DNA of 64,000 nucleotides, from positions 641,001 to 705,000 of the forward strand of contig WPIO01000153.1 in the NCBI GenBank assembly GCA_009760855.2, read 5' to 3'. This document shows positions 34,780 to 44,537 of the stretch, in pieces (the stretch's first letter is position 1; each line of letters starts with the position of its first letter). Source of the DNA: Cristatella mucedo. Lineage: Eukaryota; Bryozoa; Phylactolaemata; Cristatellidae. The notes beneath the pieces were generated by a model that saw only the letters and a list, made by a program, of their open reading frames with translations, ran no database searches and had not been told where the DNA came from. A program made the translations under genes and the position numbers.

Positions 34780-36007
34780 CTCCATTGACTGGATCTGATA
34801 TTCTTACATACTTTTTTTAACATCCAGATAAATTACCAGTTTTACGTTGATCTGAAATCACATCTTTTCTTAGATAGTTGTTATCAGCACATGCTTTAGT
34901 AACTGTTTATAATGTATCGACAGTGTTTCCAACTTGTATTTATTTATTTGAATCAAAGTTCAATGTTTCATTCATTTGTAAATTTGTTTAGAAAGCATGT
35001 TTATCTTAATGCTATATAAACAGTAATTAATAAAACTGAACTACATAAATCTTTAGTCATTAGTTTATTACTTGCTACAAGATTATTATTACCATCAAGT
35101 ATATAACCACCAATAAATATATATATGTATTAGTTTGATAAAAAGGACTTGAAAGCAATTTGAGGATTTGTTAACAATTTCCTTTCAACGTATTTTCTTC
35201 TATCAAATATTTACCACTTGCTGTGTCAAAATAATGTCTAGTCGATTCATAAGTTGCACATATAACATATAACCCTCTTTCAATTCTAAAATCGCCAATT
35301 GCTACATTATACTTAATAGAATTGTAGTCTGTTTCTTGTAACATTCTAGGAAATGTGTATGTTTTTCCACCATCTGTTGAAAGATATTTTGCATAGAATT
35401 TCGCTTCTGCTACATTTCCATCTACTATTTAATTTAGATAACCAAGATTAACACCATCAGTTGGATTAAAAGGACCCTTTGCAATTCTAATAACATTATT
35501 TTGCATATCTAAATTACCATTAACTGTTCCACTATGTAAATTAAGAAAGTTATCATTGATATACTTTTTATTTTGAACAGTAAGATCAAGGTCCGTAATT
35601 GCCGCTGCAAATGGACTTTCACCAGTATATGGAGTTCCACCAGCTGATGGAACATTAACTTTAATACCACCATTTACAATTAAATTTGCTCTAATTGTTC
35701 CATAAGTAAGTGGTAGTTTAGTATCAGTATAATCCTTTGCTGCAGCATCAATAGGATTTATAAGATTAGCAAGATGTACTATTCTAAAATTATTCGTATC
35801 AATATCTCCATCATTTGTAGTAGATGTAGAAATCTTAGAAACACAATTCGTATCTATATACCTTCTATTTACAGCATCACCAGCATCAACAGGATCACCT
35901 AAATTTTTTATAAGATTTCCATTCATGCTTAGATTTCCACTGAGTATATCACCAGTCTTTGTAATACAATTCTTTGATGTTTTTCCTCTACTTCTTTTTC
36001 CTAACAT
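34780..36007 (-). pseudogene. Polinton fibre-like protein 2 (broken)
   Basis: Starts MLGKRSRGKTSKNC and is open for 192 codons to a TAA at 35,429-35,431. It then continues in frame to a second TAA at 35,171-35,173 and in shifted frames to about 34,780. It contains the repeated motif seen in tail fibre-like proteins: NLIKNLGDPVDAGDAVNRRY, ANLINPIDAAAKDYTDTK, IAKGPFNPTDGVNLGYL, and RISDPVNGG near the end. The motif is roughly [I/L]xN[L/P]xxPxxxxDAxxxxY. The likely role is a virion surface fibre for host attachment (inference). The start overlaps the stop of fibre 1 (TAGAAATG). Confidence 0.7.
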
Positions 36008-36009
36008 TT

Positions 36010-36873
36010 CTATATAATACTAACAATAAAATCTATAAAAGTAATTCCACTAGCAACTGTAAACTTATCGATAGCATATCTACACGTGCCATCAATGTCA
36101 TTTATTAGAACTACTGCACCACTTACACCATAAGTACTATCACTAGTAAATTCTAGATAAGAATTAGTTTTATTAGTTGCATACATAATATTAGATACCA
36201 TACTAAAATTAAGTAATACTCCTGGAAAAAATGTTTTAAGCTTAGTTGCATATGCGACCACTTTTCCAGTAGCTGCAACAACAGGCATATCACAAGGTGT
36301 AATTTGTTTAGTTTGAAATGCATTACCTGTACTTCCATTAGCAGTAATATTTAAACCTAACATATCCAGATAGAATATACTTACATAAGTGCCATTCAAA
36401 CCTAAGTAAGTAAATGTTACTTGTTTATTAGTATCAACATATTGCTTTGTTGCTGCATCAGAAACTTTGACATTAATAAGATTCTTATTTCCCATATCAA
36501 TGCTTGACATTGCTTTACCTTGAAATACTGCTGTCATACTTTTTAGGAGTCCATAGTTTATTACTTTATAAGGTCTTAGATCTGAGTAAACAGTTCCATC
36601 GGCTGAATTACCAGATATACCAACAACATTCTTACAATTCAATTGTGATTTCATTACTGCATCTTGTTTTGGTAACAAATTAGTTAGACTTGATACTTTT
36701 GCAATTTCTCCTGAAGGATTACTAATAACATTATTACCAGCACTTGTACTAAGAGCATAATCCAATCGTATACCATCACCACTGTTAACTGGAAATCCTA
36801 AATTAGTTATTCTATTATTATTTGCATCAAGATTAGTATAAATATTACCATTAACTTTTCCCACTTTTTCCAT
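36010..36873 (-). CDS. Polinton fibre-like protein 1, intact 287-residue frame
   Basis: A complete frame starts MEKVGKVNGN. Residues 15-40 hold one fibre motif (NRITNLGFPVNSGDGIRLDY) and a second partial one lies around residue 137 (VSDAATKQYVDTN). The C-terminal 130 residues look like a beta-rich domain (YLGLNGTYVSIFYLDMLGL, then VSGAVVLINDIDGTCRY), possibly the knob. The partner at 62,997-63,860 has the same length, and most residues agree. Equal length and few indels suggest selection before or since insertion. It is transcribed away from the pX-like gene across a gap of only 12 bases. Confidence 0.75.
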   Translation of the reverse strand: MEKVGKVNGNIYTNLDANNNRITNLGFPVNSGDGIRLDYALSTSAGNNVISNPSGEIAKVSSLTNLLPKQDAVMKSQLNCKNVVGISGNSADGTVYSDLRPYKVINYGLLKSMTAVFQGKAMSSIDMGNKNLINVKVSDAATKQYVDTNKQVTFTYLGLNGTYVSIFYLDMLGLNITANGSTGNAFQTKQITPCDMPVVAATGKVVAYATKLKTFFPGVLLNFSMVSNIMYATNKTNSYLEFTSDSTYGVSGAVVLINDIDGTCRYAIDKFTVASGITFIDFIVSII

Positions 36874-36885
36874 TACTTATAATAT
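36874..36885. promoter_or_regulatory. Very short divergent intergenic gap (fibre 1 / pX)
   Basis: Twelve bases (TACTTATAATAT) separate two opposite start codons. The partner gap at 62,987-62,996 is ATATTATATA. Both are TATA-like and nearly symmetrical, so one short element may serve both genes (inference). Coding sequence must hold any further promoter elements. Confidence 0.35.
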
Positions 36886-38010
36886 ATGATGAAAAAAGTA
36901 AAGAGAGGTAAAGGAGTTAAAGATGATATAAAAAAGGAACTAAAACAACCAAAGAAGTTTTAGAAGGTGTTAAAACTGCCACAAATGTAGGTGAAAAAGT
37001 GGTAACAAAACTTGCACCTATACTTGCTACAAGATTATCATTAGCTGCATCAGAAAAAATTGCAACAGCTGATCCTAAAGTTTGACAGTCTCTTAAAGTT
37101 ATCGGAGCAGGTGCAAATGTATTAGGTGGATTCTTATCAGGTTTCACAGTAAAAGTTGATTTAATTCTTTTTATAAAAGAAATAGTAGACGATATTAGTA
37201 GTGGTAAATATGGTCAAGTATTCAGCAAAACAATGACAGAGAAAAAACAAGGATGCAAAAGATGATTGAATCTTTAGAAATAGGTCTTACAATTAATGAT
37301 GTATTACTTATATCAGAAAAAGATAATTATCCTTGGCAATGGAGCCCAAAAGAATATTTAAGTGAAGTGTTTGGTCAAGAAGTAAATTGGGATGTAAGCC
37401 AATTAGATCCTAAATCTTGGTCTAAGAATTTCTTAGAGACAAGGACAGGGGGCTTTCTTCCTGCAATTCCAGCACTTGTTGCAGCAATTGCTGCTGCAAT
37501 AGGAACGGCAGGAACAGTTATTTCAATTGGTGTTACAAATTGCTAGTCTAACAAAAAAGTTAGTGGATCAGACTATGTTTACTGGTAAAGCTTCACATAT
37601 GAATAAACATGAACAAAGATTGAATGCACTAACATTACAAAGTGAAAGACTAAGAAATGCAATAGAAGATTTAAATGATATGGTAAAAGCAATTAATCGT
37701 GGAATTGATATTGATCTTAGTGGAAAAGTGCAAAGATCCGAAGAACAGGTTGAATTATATCATAATTAGAATCATAATTAGATCAGGGAAGAGCACTAGT
37801 GGAAAATGGTGGTGTGGATTATTCACCAGTGGTAAAAAACGCAATACAAAAATTGAAGCGAGTAAAGTTGGTGGCATAAAAACTTGCGACTACAAAAGTG
37901 AGAGTTAAATGTTGCTTAGTAACCTTTATGCGTGTGGTGCAACAACAGAAGAAATAGATCGAGAGGTTTAAAAGTTACTCAGTGAGTTGAAGAACAGATG
38001 TAGCAACTAA
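36886..38010 (+). pseudogene. pX-like minor structural protein of the Polinton (broken)
   Basis: The start MMKKVKRGKG corresponds to MSKKVKRGKG in block B. Parts in order: a basic N-terminus; a helical region (KLAPILATRLSLAASEKIA); GAGANVLGGFLSGF; the block KMIESLEIGL (open frame 37,253-37,546); a Gly-Gly-Phe-Leu hydrophobic stretch (GGFLPAIPALVAAIAAAIG); and a helical end (NALTLQSERLRNAIEDL, 37,527-37,769). Frameshifts lie near 36,935, 37,245 and 37,535, with a TGA near 37,083. GGFL-type hydrophobic stretches recall the pX/pVI-like minor capsid or membrane-active proteins of adintoviruses; the assignment is tentative. Homology continues to about 38,010. Confidence 0.6.
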
Positions 38011-38020
38011 TTAGTAGTCA

Positions 38021-38275
38021 GAATATCTAACAAGTTTATTATTATCATCTAAACAATGAGTGAAATTCAATCGTGTGAAATGTAAGTGAAGACGGATTGC
38101 TTCTAAATCATGAGCTGCATCTTCTGGATCAGTGAAATATCCCAAGTGCTTTTTATCTCCATCAATTCTAATATATGCTATGTATTAATTATATATTCTA
38201 TGATAACTAACACCAATACAATTGGATGATAAACCTTTTTGTTTTGGTTTATTTCAGTTAAAGACTAGTTTATAT
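38021..38275 (-). pseudogene. HNH-AP2 endonuclease, C-terminal fragment
   Basis: On the minus strand this gives an AP2-like end: IRIDGDKKHLGYF, then LHFTRLNFTHCLDDN, ending VRYSDY before the stop. It lies tail-to-tail with the pX-like gene, the position the full HNH gene has in block B. It is therefore the remnant of the orthologous gene, cut by the next HNH copy. Confidence 0.65.
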
Positions 38276-38324
38276 AATGTCTTTGGACAATGATGTTACG
38301 TCCTTTTGAGAGAGAGTAATGGAA

Positions 38325-38838
38325 TAATTGGATTTCAATGCTTTTACTGGGATCTTCAGATGGAAAGTGAGTCGTGGATGTGTAAGTGATGGAAGTGCTG
38401 CGGGAAGTATTAATGCAAGTTCTGGATATAGAGAGATACAAATAGATGGAAAAAATATAGACAGCATTGCTTGGCTTGGTTAATTTGTAAAAATGAAATA
38501 CCTATATTTCAAATAGATCACATTAATGGGATAAAGACTGATAATAGAATTAGTAATTTAAGACTTGCTACTCATTGAGAAAATAATAGAAATAAACCAA
38601 ACGATAAGGTCTATCATCTAATTATATTGGTGTTTGTTGGCATAAAAAAGTAAATAAATGGAGAGCATCTATTAGAATAAACGGAGAAAAGAAGCACTTG
38701 GGTTGTTTTAGTGATGAAGAAGATGCGGGAACTGCACATGATATGATGGTAATCAAGCACAATATTGATTTTGCACGACTTAAATTTACTTATTGTAAAA
38801 CAGAAGATAATAAAATAGTTAAATATTCAGATTATTAA
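38325..38838 (+). pseudogene. HNH homing endonuclease with AP2-like domain (broken)
   Basis: Parts in order: FNAFTGIFRWK, GYREIQIDGKN, AWLICKNEIPIFQIDHING (the HNH core, with the DH pair followed by Asn), DNRISNLRLAT, then the AP2-like DNA-binding stretch KKHLGCFSDEEDA and an end at TAA 38,836-38,838. It is broken by a frameshift near 38,460 and a TGA near 38,577. Such NUMOD/AP2-HNH proteins cut DNA and spread as selfish genes in phages and large viruses. It is similar to 61,309-61,880. Confidence 0.75.
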
Positions 38839-38851
38839 TAAATTATTAAAG

Positions 38852-39712
38852 ATGGGATCCAAATTTCATACTGATGATTTCGTATCAAAAGTTATTGGTA
38901 TAATGCAATCTGATCTTAATGCAAATGGTAATGGAATTATAAATTTATCTGATGCAATTAATGATTCTGATGTAGTTACAAAATCTTATGCTGATTCCAA
39001 ATTTGTTGTTAATACAGGAACATCATTGAATCTTGGTGGTAAGACAATTACTAATCTTGCTCCAGGTGTTAGTGCAACAGATGCTGTTAATAAAAGTCAA
39101 GTAAGTAATTATGTTAAAAAAACTGGTGATACAATGTCTGGAGATTTAAACATGAATAGCTTGGCTATGACATCTACTTATTGGAATTTAGATAATACCA
39201 AACAAGTGGTGTTAAAGGATGATTATTGGGTTACATATGATGGAATGAAGCGGGATGTTTTACTTAAAGCATTTCCTTCAACAAAAAATATTGATATGGG
39301 TGGATATTAAATAACAAGCGTTGCAAATCCTGTTAATCCTTCTGACGTTGCGACTAAATCTTACGTTGATAAAACAGTTAAAAAAACAACAGAAGTACTA
39401 GCCCCATCAATGGATCTCAATGCAAAGAACTCAATACTAAATCTATCAACACCTTATTCATGGACAAACAAAACTGCTCCACCTATAATGATATTAAATG
39501 TTATGGTTGCTGGAGCATCTAATTGTATGTTTCTAAAACCTAATACTGATACAACTGCTGTATCAGGAGATGTAAGAGCTCTAAATACCTTTCCAATAGG
39601 TGTAGACTTAAAGTATTATGTTTATTTAACAAGAATTCCAACGGAGTATTACTTCATTGATACAACTGGAAAACTAAGAGTAAATATCTTGGTCAGTTAT
39701 GTACCCTCCTGA
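38852..39712 (+). pseudogene. Polinton fibre-like protein 3 (one in-frame stop)
   Basis: Starts MGSKFHTDDF and runs 287 codons to TGA with a single TAA at 39,308-39,310. Fibre motifs lie near residues 30-50 (IINLSDAINDSDVVTKSYAD), 65-90 (TITNLAPGVSATDAVNKSQV), 95 (TGDTMSGDLNMN) and, after the stop, SVANPVNPSDVATKSYVD. The last 110 residues are a beta-rich domain unlike fibre 1. It shares no end domain with fibres 1 and 2, so it is a distinct attachment-type protein. Confidence 0.7.
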
Positions 39713-39875
39713 AAAAGTATAAATGATATATTAAAACTATTAACTCTTTGAACTTTGTTGCTTTACGTTTATCTTTAAGAATAGGGAATAGTTTTGATAT
39801 AGAACAAATAGCTTCTTGGTCTAAGCAATTATGTAATAAAGTGAAGCAACATTGTTTTTTTTAGATGTTTCTTAG

Positions 39876-40133
39876 CTAATGAATATAATTTAGTTGGTAT
39901 GTCTTCTTAAATGAGTTAGTATTTATGTTACAATATGAACAATTAACAATTGCATCATTACGCATAAGACTGGAATCAAATTCTGTTTCATTCATATCTT
40001 TATCACATATATCGCAACGTATTTCATATTTTCTTTCTGGTCTCTTTATTTCTTGATGACAGTAAGGACGTTTTCCTTCTAGATAATCAGTTTCATTAAA
40101 TGTATTTAAACATGTTTCACAAAATATTTCCAT
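39876..40133 (-). CDS. Small double zinc-ribbon protein, 85 residues
   Basis: The intact frame MEIFCETCLN has two cysteine-pair sets: CETC (residue 5) answered by YCH (24), then CDIC (about 39) and CSYC (about 65). It resembles the zinc-ribbon starts of other Polinton small proteins (compare MEIYCLKCKK at 59,137), but the second half differs. DNA binding or a virion core role is possible; no function is assigned. Its start lies 10 bases from the integrase start on the other strand. Confidence 0.55.
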   Translation of the reverse strand: MEIFCETCLNTFNETDYLEGKRPYCHQEIKRPERKYEIRCDICDKDMNETEFDSSLMRNDAIVNCSYCNINTNSFKKTYQLNYIH

Positions 40134-40143
40134 TCTCTATAGA

Positions 40144-41017
40144 ATGTCATTTCTAACTCTAAAATAAAGAGCAAAAGAAGGTAAATTCAATCCTGACTCA
40201 GATATAAGTCAAGTATTCAAACCTAGACCTAAGAAAATTCAACAAGGTTTCTTTCATATTGTTGAACCTAATGAAAATCATCAAGCACACATTTTTTTAT
40301 ACATGCCTAGTGATTCTGGATATAAATATGCACTTAGTGTTATTGATGTTGCTAGTAGATATAAAGATTCAAGATCCTTAAAACAAAGTCTACTAAAGAA
40401 GTAACAAAAGCAATAATAGATATTTACAATAAAGGTCCTTTGAAGTGGCCAAAGAAAATGACAGTTGATCCAGGATGAGAGTTTAAAGGTGAGTTTGCTA
40501 AAGAAATGAAAAATCATGAAACACAAATTTTTGAAGGTTCTAGTAAAAGAGTGTTGCATTAGTTGAAAGAATGAATAGAACAGTTTCTGAGAGAGCATTT
40601 ATTGCTCAGTATGAAACAGGAATAGAAAGTATAAATAAAGGATAATATACTAGAAACAGAGAGTGGATTGATAATTTACTAAAGATTATTGATTATCTAA
40701 ATAATAGTATTACGAAAGCAATAGGTGAAAAATATGTTAAAGCGATAAAAAAAGAAATAGTAAAACTAAAGAAACCAAAATATCGAAGAAAAGTAGAAGA
40801 ACGAGAACCGTTATTAGAACTTGAAACAACTGTTAGATATTTATTAGAACCAGGTGAAGGAGAAGATGAAATGAGAAGAGCTACAGGCCAAATATGGAGT
40901 TTAACAAAGCATACTATTATTAGAATAATGGTATTGCAAGAAAAAGCTGTTAGATATTGGGTAAATGATGTTGAAAGAAGTTTTGTTAGAGAGGAGTTGC
41001 AAGTTTTTAAGCCTTAG
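40144..41017 (+). pseudogene. Retrovirus-like integrase of the Polinton (broken)
   Basis: The expected DDE core is readable across three frames: HIFLYMPSDSGYKYALSVID (40,288-40,347), MTVDPG-stop-EFKGEFAKE (second Asp at 40,467-40,469, TGA at 40,476-40,478), VALVERMNRTVSERAF (catalytic Glu at 40,564-40,566) and a basic C-terminal region to VREELQVFKP. The first catalytic Asp expected in the QAD-type position is His (CAC at 40,288-40,290). There is an early TAA at 40,165 and frameshifts near 40,378 and 40,545. In Polintons this enzyme inserts the element; this copy cannot. It overlaps the convergent membrane-protein gene by 11 bases. Confidence 0.8.
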
Positions 41018-41408
41018 TATCACTTATATTTTCTAATGGTTCAACAATTATTTCATCGAATTCTTTTTTAGTTATTTTATCATTGTCTAGTGTATCAACA
41101 GTCTGTGAAACTAAGTTATGATTTGCTTGAAGAGTAGATCTTTTCCTTCTATAAATTTGTGATATTGTACTATGTATTAAGATTATCATTATTGATAATG
41201 CACCTAATACTGTTACTACGTGAGAAAGTTCCTCGTGTTTTTGAATGTAAGTACTGGTTACTGTAATTGCAAAAGATAGTAAGATACCTATACATTGAAA
41301 AACATATTTAACTATTATTAATTCAGTTAAGCAACCTTTAATTCTATCATTGTCTAAAAGTATTTGATTATAATTGGTATTTGCATATTTGGTTCGAAGA
41401 TCTGACAT
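41007..41408 (-). CDS. Two-helix membrane protein, 133 residues
   Basis: An intact frame starts MSDLRTKYAN. Two hydrophobic spans are seen, at about residues 33-52 (YVFQCIGILLSFAITVTSTY) and 62-84 (VVTVLGALSIMIILIHSTI). A basic stretch (RRKRST) and a helical acidic tail follow. No signal peptide. Function unknown; small membrane proteins are common in Polintons. Confidence 0.55.
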   Translation of the reverse strand: MSDLRTKYANTNYNQILLDNDRIKGCLTELIIVKYVFQCIGILLSFAITVTSTYIQKHEELSHVVTVLGALSIMIILIHSTISQIYRRKRSTLQANHNLVSQTVDTLDNDKITKKEFDEIIVEPLENISDTKA

Positions 41409-41595
41409 TGTCTTATATTATTAATCAACATTTTCAGGAATATATTTTGATCTCCTATCGAATATCTTTGAATATTCTATTTCACTTGTGTAAAAGTTTA
41501 TCTTAAAACTAGAAAGAACACTATCTTTGGGAGCGTATTTTTTAATGTATCAAACTGATCTCTTATCAAAGATTATACATTTCTTTGTTTATTGT

Positions 41596-42050
41596 TTAAT
41601 ACTTTATACGAGTATAAGCAACTTTTTTTATTCCAAAATTCCCATAAACTCGATCTAAAGTAAGTCCAAAACAAAGAAATATGTAATCTTTATTAATATG
41701 TTCCTCAATAAATTTCATAGTACAATCTAAATAACTAGCAAATAATGTTTCTACATCTTTATAAGAGTATGAACCAGAATTTTTTAATGTGTGAGTAAAG
41801 CAATCCTCAGCATATGATACAGAAAAACTATCTTCATTTTATATAGGTACCTCTTTTTTCTTTGTTATTAGTGTATTTATATCAACACAAGAAATAGGAA
41901 CATGAACTACGCTTGTAGATTTATCGTAATCTTTATTAAAAGTTGGTTTGCTTCTAAACTTATCCTCATGTATTTTCGTTATTCTTTTTGCATGTTGATA
42001 AAAACGATTCACCCTCCCGTCGCATAAAGTTATTACTGTTTTAAGACATG
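41596..42050 (-). pseudogene. Unrecognised ORF remnant at the right end of block A
   Basis: The minus strand holds a long frame (TLCDGRV..FYQHAKRITKIHEDKF, then ..SYAEDCFTHTLKNSGSYSY.. and ..GLTLDRVYGNFG..) broken by one TAG near 41,845 and ending at TAA 41,596-41,598. No start codon or family is recognised. Codon use and AT content match the viral block. Confidence 0.4.
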
Positions 42051-42137
42051 TATATAAAGATAGAAAACATTTATTTAATTAAATATTTAATTAATTGCAA
42101 TTATTTTTTACTAGTCACATCAGGCTACACAACTCTT

Positions 42138-42318
42138 AGTAGATATAAAATGAATGGTATGGAAAATAGGGTCTCGCGAATGACGGCAGCCATTAAATAA
42201 ATCAGACGACGAGAAACGATCGAGCGGAAGCGAGATTGTTTATCGGAGGACGATTTGTTTAATTGATGACGTCATTCGATCGAGCAATAGGTTACATGCC
42301 ATTCATTTTATATCTACT
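42138..42318. mobile_element. 181-bp element with 24-bp terminal inverted repeats (AGTAG...CTACT)
   Basis: AGTAGATATAAAATGAATGG at 42,138 is mirrored by CCATTCATTTTATATCTACT ending at 42,318; 23 of 24 bases match. It holds GATCGAGC words and no ORF. Polinton ends usually begin AGT, and this sits beside the integrase end of block A, so it could be a viral terminus or a MITE derived from one. No clear target duplication is seen (CTCTT against CTGGC). Confidence 0.6.
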
Positions 42319-42640
42319 CTGGCCCAGGTCGTTGCAATCGATTGCAGTTCATTGCTGCAGAATGATCGAGGCAGTTCCTGTGAAGTTATGCCGGTACACA
42401 ACAACTGAGGGGTAGAGCAGTATGCTATCTTAAATATAGCTTCTAGCATACTCATTGTGGTGGCTGTGTGGCAGAATGCATGGGGTTGCAAGCCTGAATT
42501 CAGATAAGGTAATGTAGCTCCACGTAGGCAGACCTGACTGGGGAGCTATGTGATCGTCTACTGAGAGGTCAGATCGGAGCATGAGACCTAGATGTAATGC
42601 AGATTCTGCAGAGGATATGATGGTGCCTGAGGTATAAAGC
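42319..42640. other. No gene seen
   Basis: Mixed sequence between the 181-bp element and the CA repeat. A faint L2-A-like stretch (GAGCTATGTGATCGTCTACTGAGAGGTCAGATCGGAGCATGA) on the minus strand matches 7,725-7,765. Confidence 0.45.
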
Positions 42641-42641
42641 G

Positions 42642-42643
<2 letters not shown>

Positions 42644-42722
<79 letters not shown>
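42644..42722. repeat. (CA)n microsatellite, about 40 units
   Basis: A perfect CA run of about 79 bases. The Val-Cys run in the minus-strand frame is an artefact. Confidence 0.97.
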
Positions 42723-42725
<3 letters not shown>

Positions 42726-42834
42726 TGTACACACTCACCGATAGCATGCACACAAGTCTTAATTACTGCCGTCGTTTTGTTAAACTCTCGTCGGGACTCC
42801 CAGGCTTTTTCGGGCCAATAGGTCGGCCGAGCAC

Positions 42835-43378
42835 ATAAAGCTTGATCGTCGGAGGCTCTGGTGCGTATCGGCTGACTGCCTATTGGTTTAGTCCCGCGGA
42901 TCACGTTACCCCACAATGCAGCAGCCGCCATTGTTATCGGAGATTCGCCGGCTGCCGTCTTCACCTTGCTAGCTACACGCGCTGGACACGGTGTCAGTAC
43001 CTCTGCCTACTGTTCGACTCTAAGTTAGCTTCGTCGTGGCTTTACTGGAATCACGCAGCGGTAAGGTTCGTCGAGTGTTTTCGTTTCGGCCCACGCTCGC
43101 CGTCGTGGGCGCCTCGTCCGTTGGTCCTTGAGAGCGTCGCCAGCTGAGCCCCACTAGACCACTCACTCACCCGTCAGTTCTTCGTTTCGTTATCACATGT
43201 TCGTTGTACCTTCACAAGCGGTATCGTATCGCACCCACTTTAGGTATGTGCTGCTTTGCTTGTGTGGGCGTTCGCATATTTCTGTTTGTTATGCTTCGTA
43301 CTTGCTTTAACCTTGATTGCCCTCAAAATGCCCAATACTGGCTTAAAAATTAGCAGCTAGAGCTAGCAAGGGTCGGCA
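42835..43378 (+). repeat. Inverted partner of 32,985-33,560, right of viral block A
   Basis: See the left partner for the matching blocks. Both copies contain CCAAT/ATTGG, CACGT and GC-rich words followed by a pyrimidine-rich leader. A 101-codon open frame (42,842-43,147) is not preserved in the partner, so no gene is called. Confidence 0.7.
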
Positions 43379-43919
43379 CAAATGTTGGGCTACAGGCGCT
43401 GCTCCCGAAGTTTTCTTACGTCGGCGACAGTGTTACGAAAGTTTTGTGCTGCTTTAACGACCGGTCAGGACTAACCCGAAGACACAGCTCACGTTATGCC
43501 GCTAGCCTCCACCGACCCGAAACGAATACTAGCGACACGGAAACATGGAAGCACGACTAGTTATTTGCAGGTTCTGCACCAGTGCACTCATGTATGACTG
43601 CAGCATTCAAAAACATGGCAGAGACGAGTGCCCATACCTTAGCGGATCAAATCCGTGTACATAATGCAGGCATGTCTATTTAACAGCAGCTGACGGTTAT
43701 GAGCGTATTCCAATAACGACGTGGCCTAGATCGCACGTCACCTCTAATGCCGACCCCTAGAGTCTCGAATGCTCACTGCCCCTTATCTGAGAGTGCCGGC
43801 AGTTTTTTACAGAGCTAGTTTTATACAGTTTATATTTACCTTCTCTCCTTGGGTCGATATTTATCTATATATTTAGCTGGCTACCTTTGTCGATCGTCTG
43901 TCCGATACTGCATTCACTC
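43379..43919. other. No gene seen
   Basis: Unique-looking mixed sequence with CpGs. No coding frame with support and no repeat family recognised. Confidence 0.4.
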
Positions 43920-44180
43920 CGTCTCAGTTATGACAGGCAGAAGTGGCACTGTCCATCGTACTATGCAGCTGCTGCTGGGCCCCAATATTACGAGATAGGA
44001 GGTCGGAGAGAGGAGGTAGAAGGAAAATGAGGTCGGGAGGGATTAATTTGGCGCTGATTAAAGGGAACTAGAGGCCATAGTGAGGATATTCAAGTCGATT
44101 CATTGCTTTTTAGGTAGCTAGTAGGAAGCTCACCCTGAAGCATTTTGATGCCCCAATTTAGCCTGTGATGAAAACCAAAA
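43920..44180. repeat. Inverted-duplication segment, partner of 8,985-9,260
   Basis: AAAGGGAACTAGAGGCCATAG and TAGGTAGCTAGTAGGAAG match the partner in reverse complement. Inner end of the right mirrored block. Confidence 0.65.
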
Positions 44181-44239
44181 CATGCCTTCGTAGTTTTCAA
44201 TAGATTCGAAAGATTAAGGCTTAAGTCCGAGGATACAAG

Positions 44240-44500
44240 TGTCCGGGTGTTCTTCTGCATGGATACTGCGTCTTAATTGTTTCGGCATATGTGACTTCTG
44301 GTCTCGATTTCCGTAACTAGCTGCTTTCTGATGTACCATCTCGTGCAGTCAGGAGGTTACAGTAGATGCAATACTCAACAACTAAATTTGTCTGTCGCGA
44401 GCTTCATAGTTCCCACATCACACAACTTCTCGTCGACCTGCACTTGCTTTCATTCACGTAATGCCTCAACTTCAAGGTTCGGTTACTCACTTTTAGGTCT
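44240..44500 (+). mobile_element. L2-A LINE fragment leading into an alanine-rich copy
   Basis: Polymerase C-terminal phrases are recognisable (CACAACTTCTCGTCGACCTGCACTTG, then AACTTCAAGGTTCGGTTACTC) and run directly into TTCTTATTCGGTGCCACC and the alanine-rich ATG, as in the array. Confidence 0.65.
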
Positions 44501-44537
44501 ATTTCTTATTCGGTGCCACCTTGCTGGCATCCTTAGC

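Larger units (their letters stand above)
34650..42130. mobile_element. Polinton/Maverick (adintovirus-like) block A, decayed
   Basis: An AT-rich island with densely packed, mostly virus-like genes on both strands: three fibre-like genes, a pX-like protein, HNH endonucleases, a zinc ribbon, a retrovirus-like integrase and a membrane protein. The integrase lies near the right edge, as is usual next to a Polinton terminus. Protease, ATPase, capsid and polymerase genes are missing here, so it is a partial or rearranged copy. The left part (fibre 2, fibre 1, pX, HNH) is repeated in opposite orientation at 61.3-64.0 kb. Confidence 0.85.

Noticed and set aside
38021-38838. HNH genes as part of a self-splicing intron
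   Set aside because: They lie between genes, not inside one, and no group I core or split coding sequence was seen.
40144-41017. Integrase as part of an LTR retrotransposon
   Set aside because: No gag, protease, reverse transcriptase, RNase H or LTR is nearby, and the neighbours are Polinton-type genes.
34650-42130. Phage or bacterial contamination, given fibre motifs and HNH genes
   Set aside because: The retrovirus-like integrase, and the protease and A32-type ATPase in the partner block, are eukaryotic virus features. The block is embedded among animal LINEs, SINEs and hAT.
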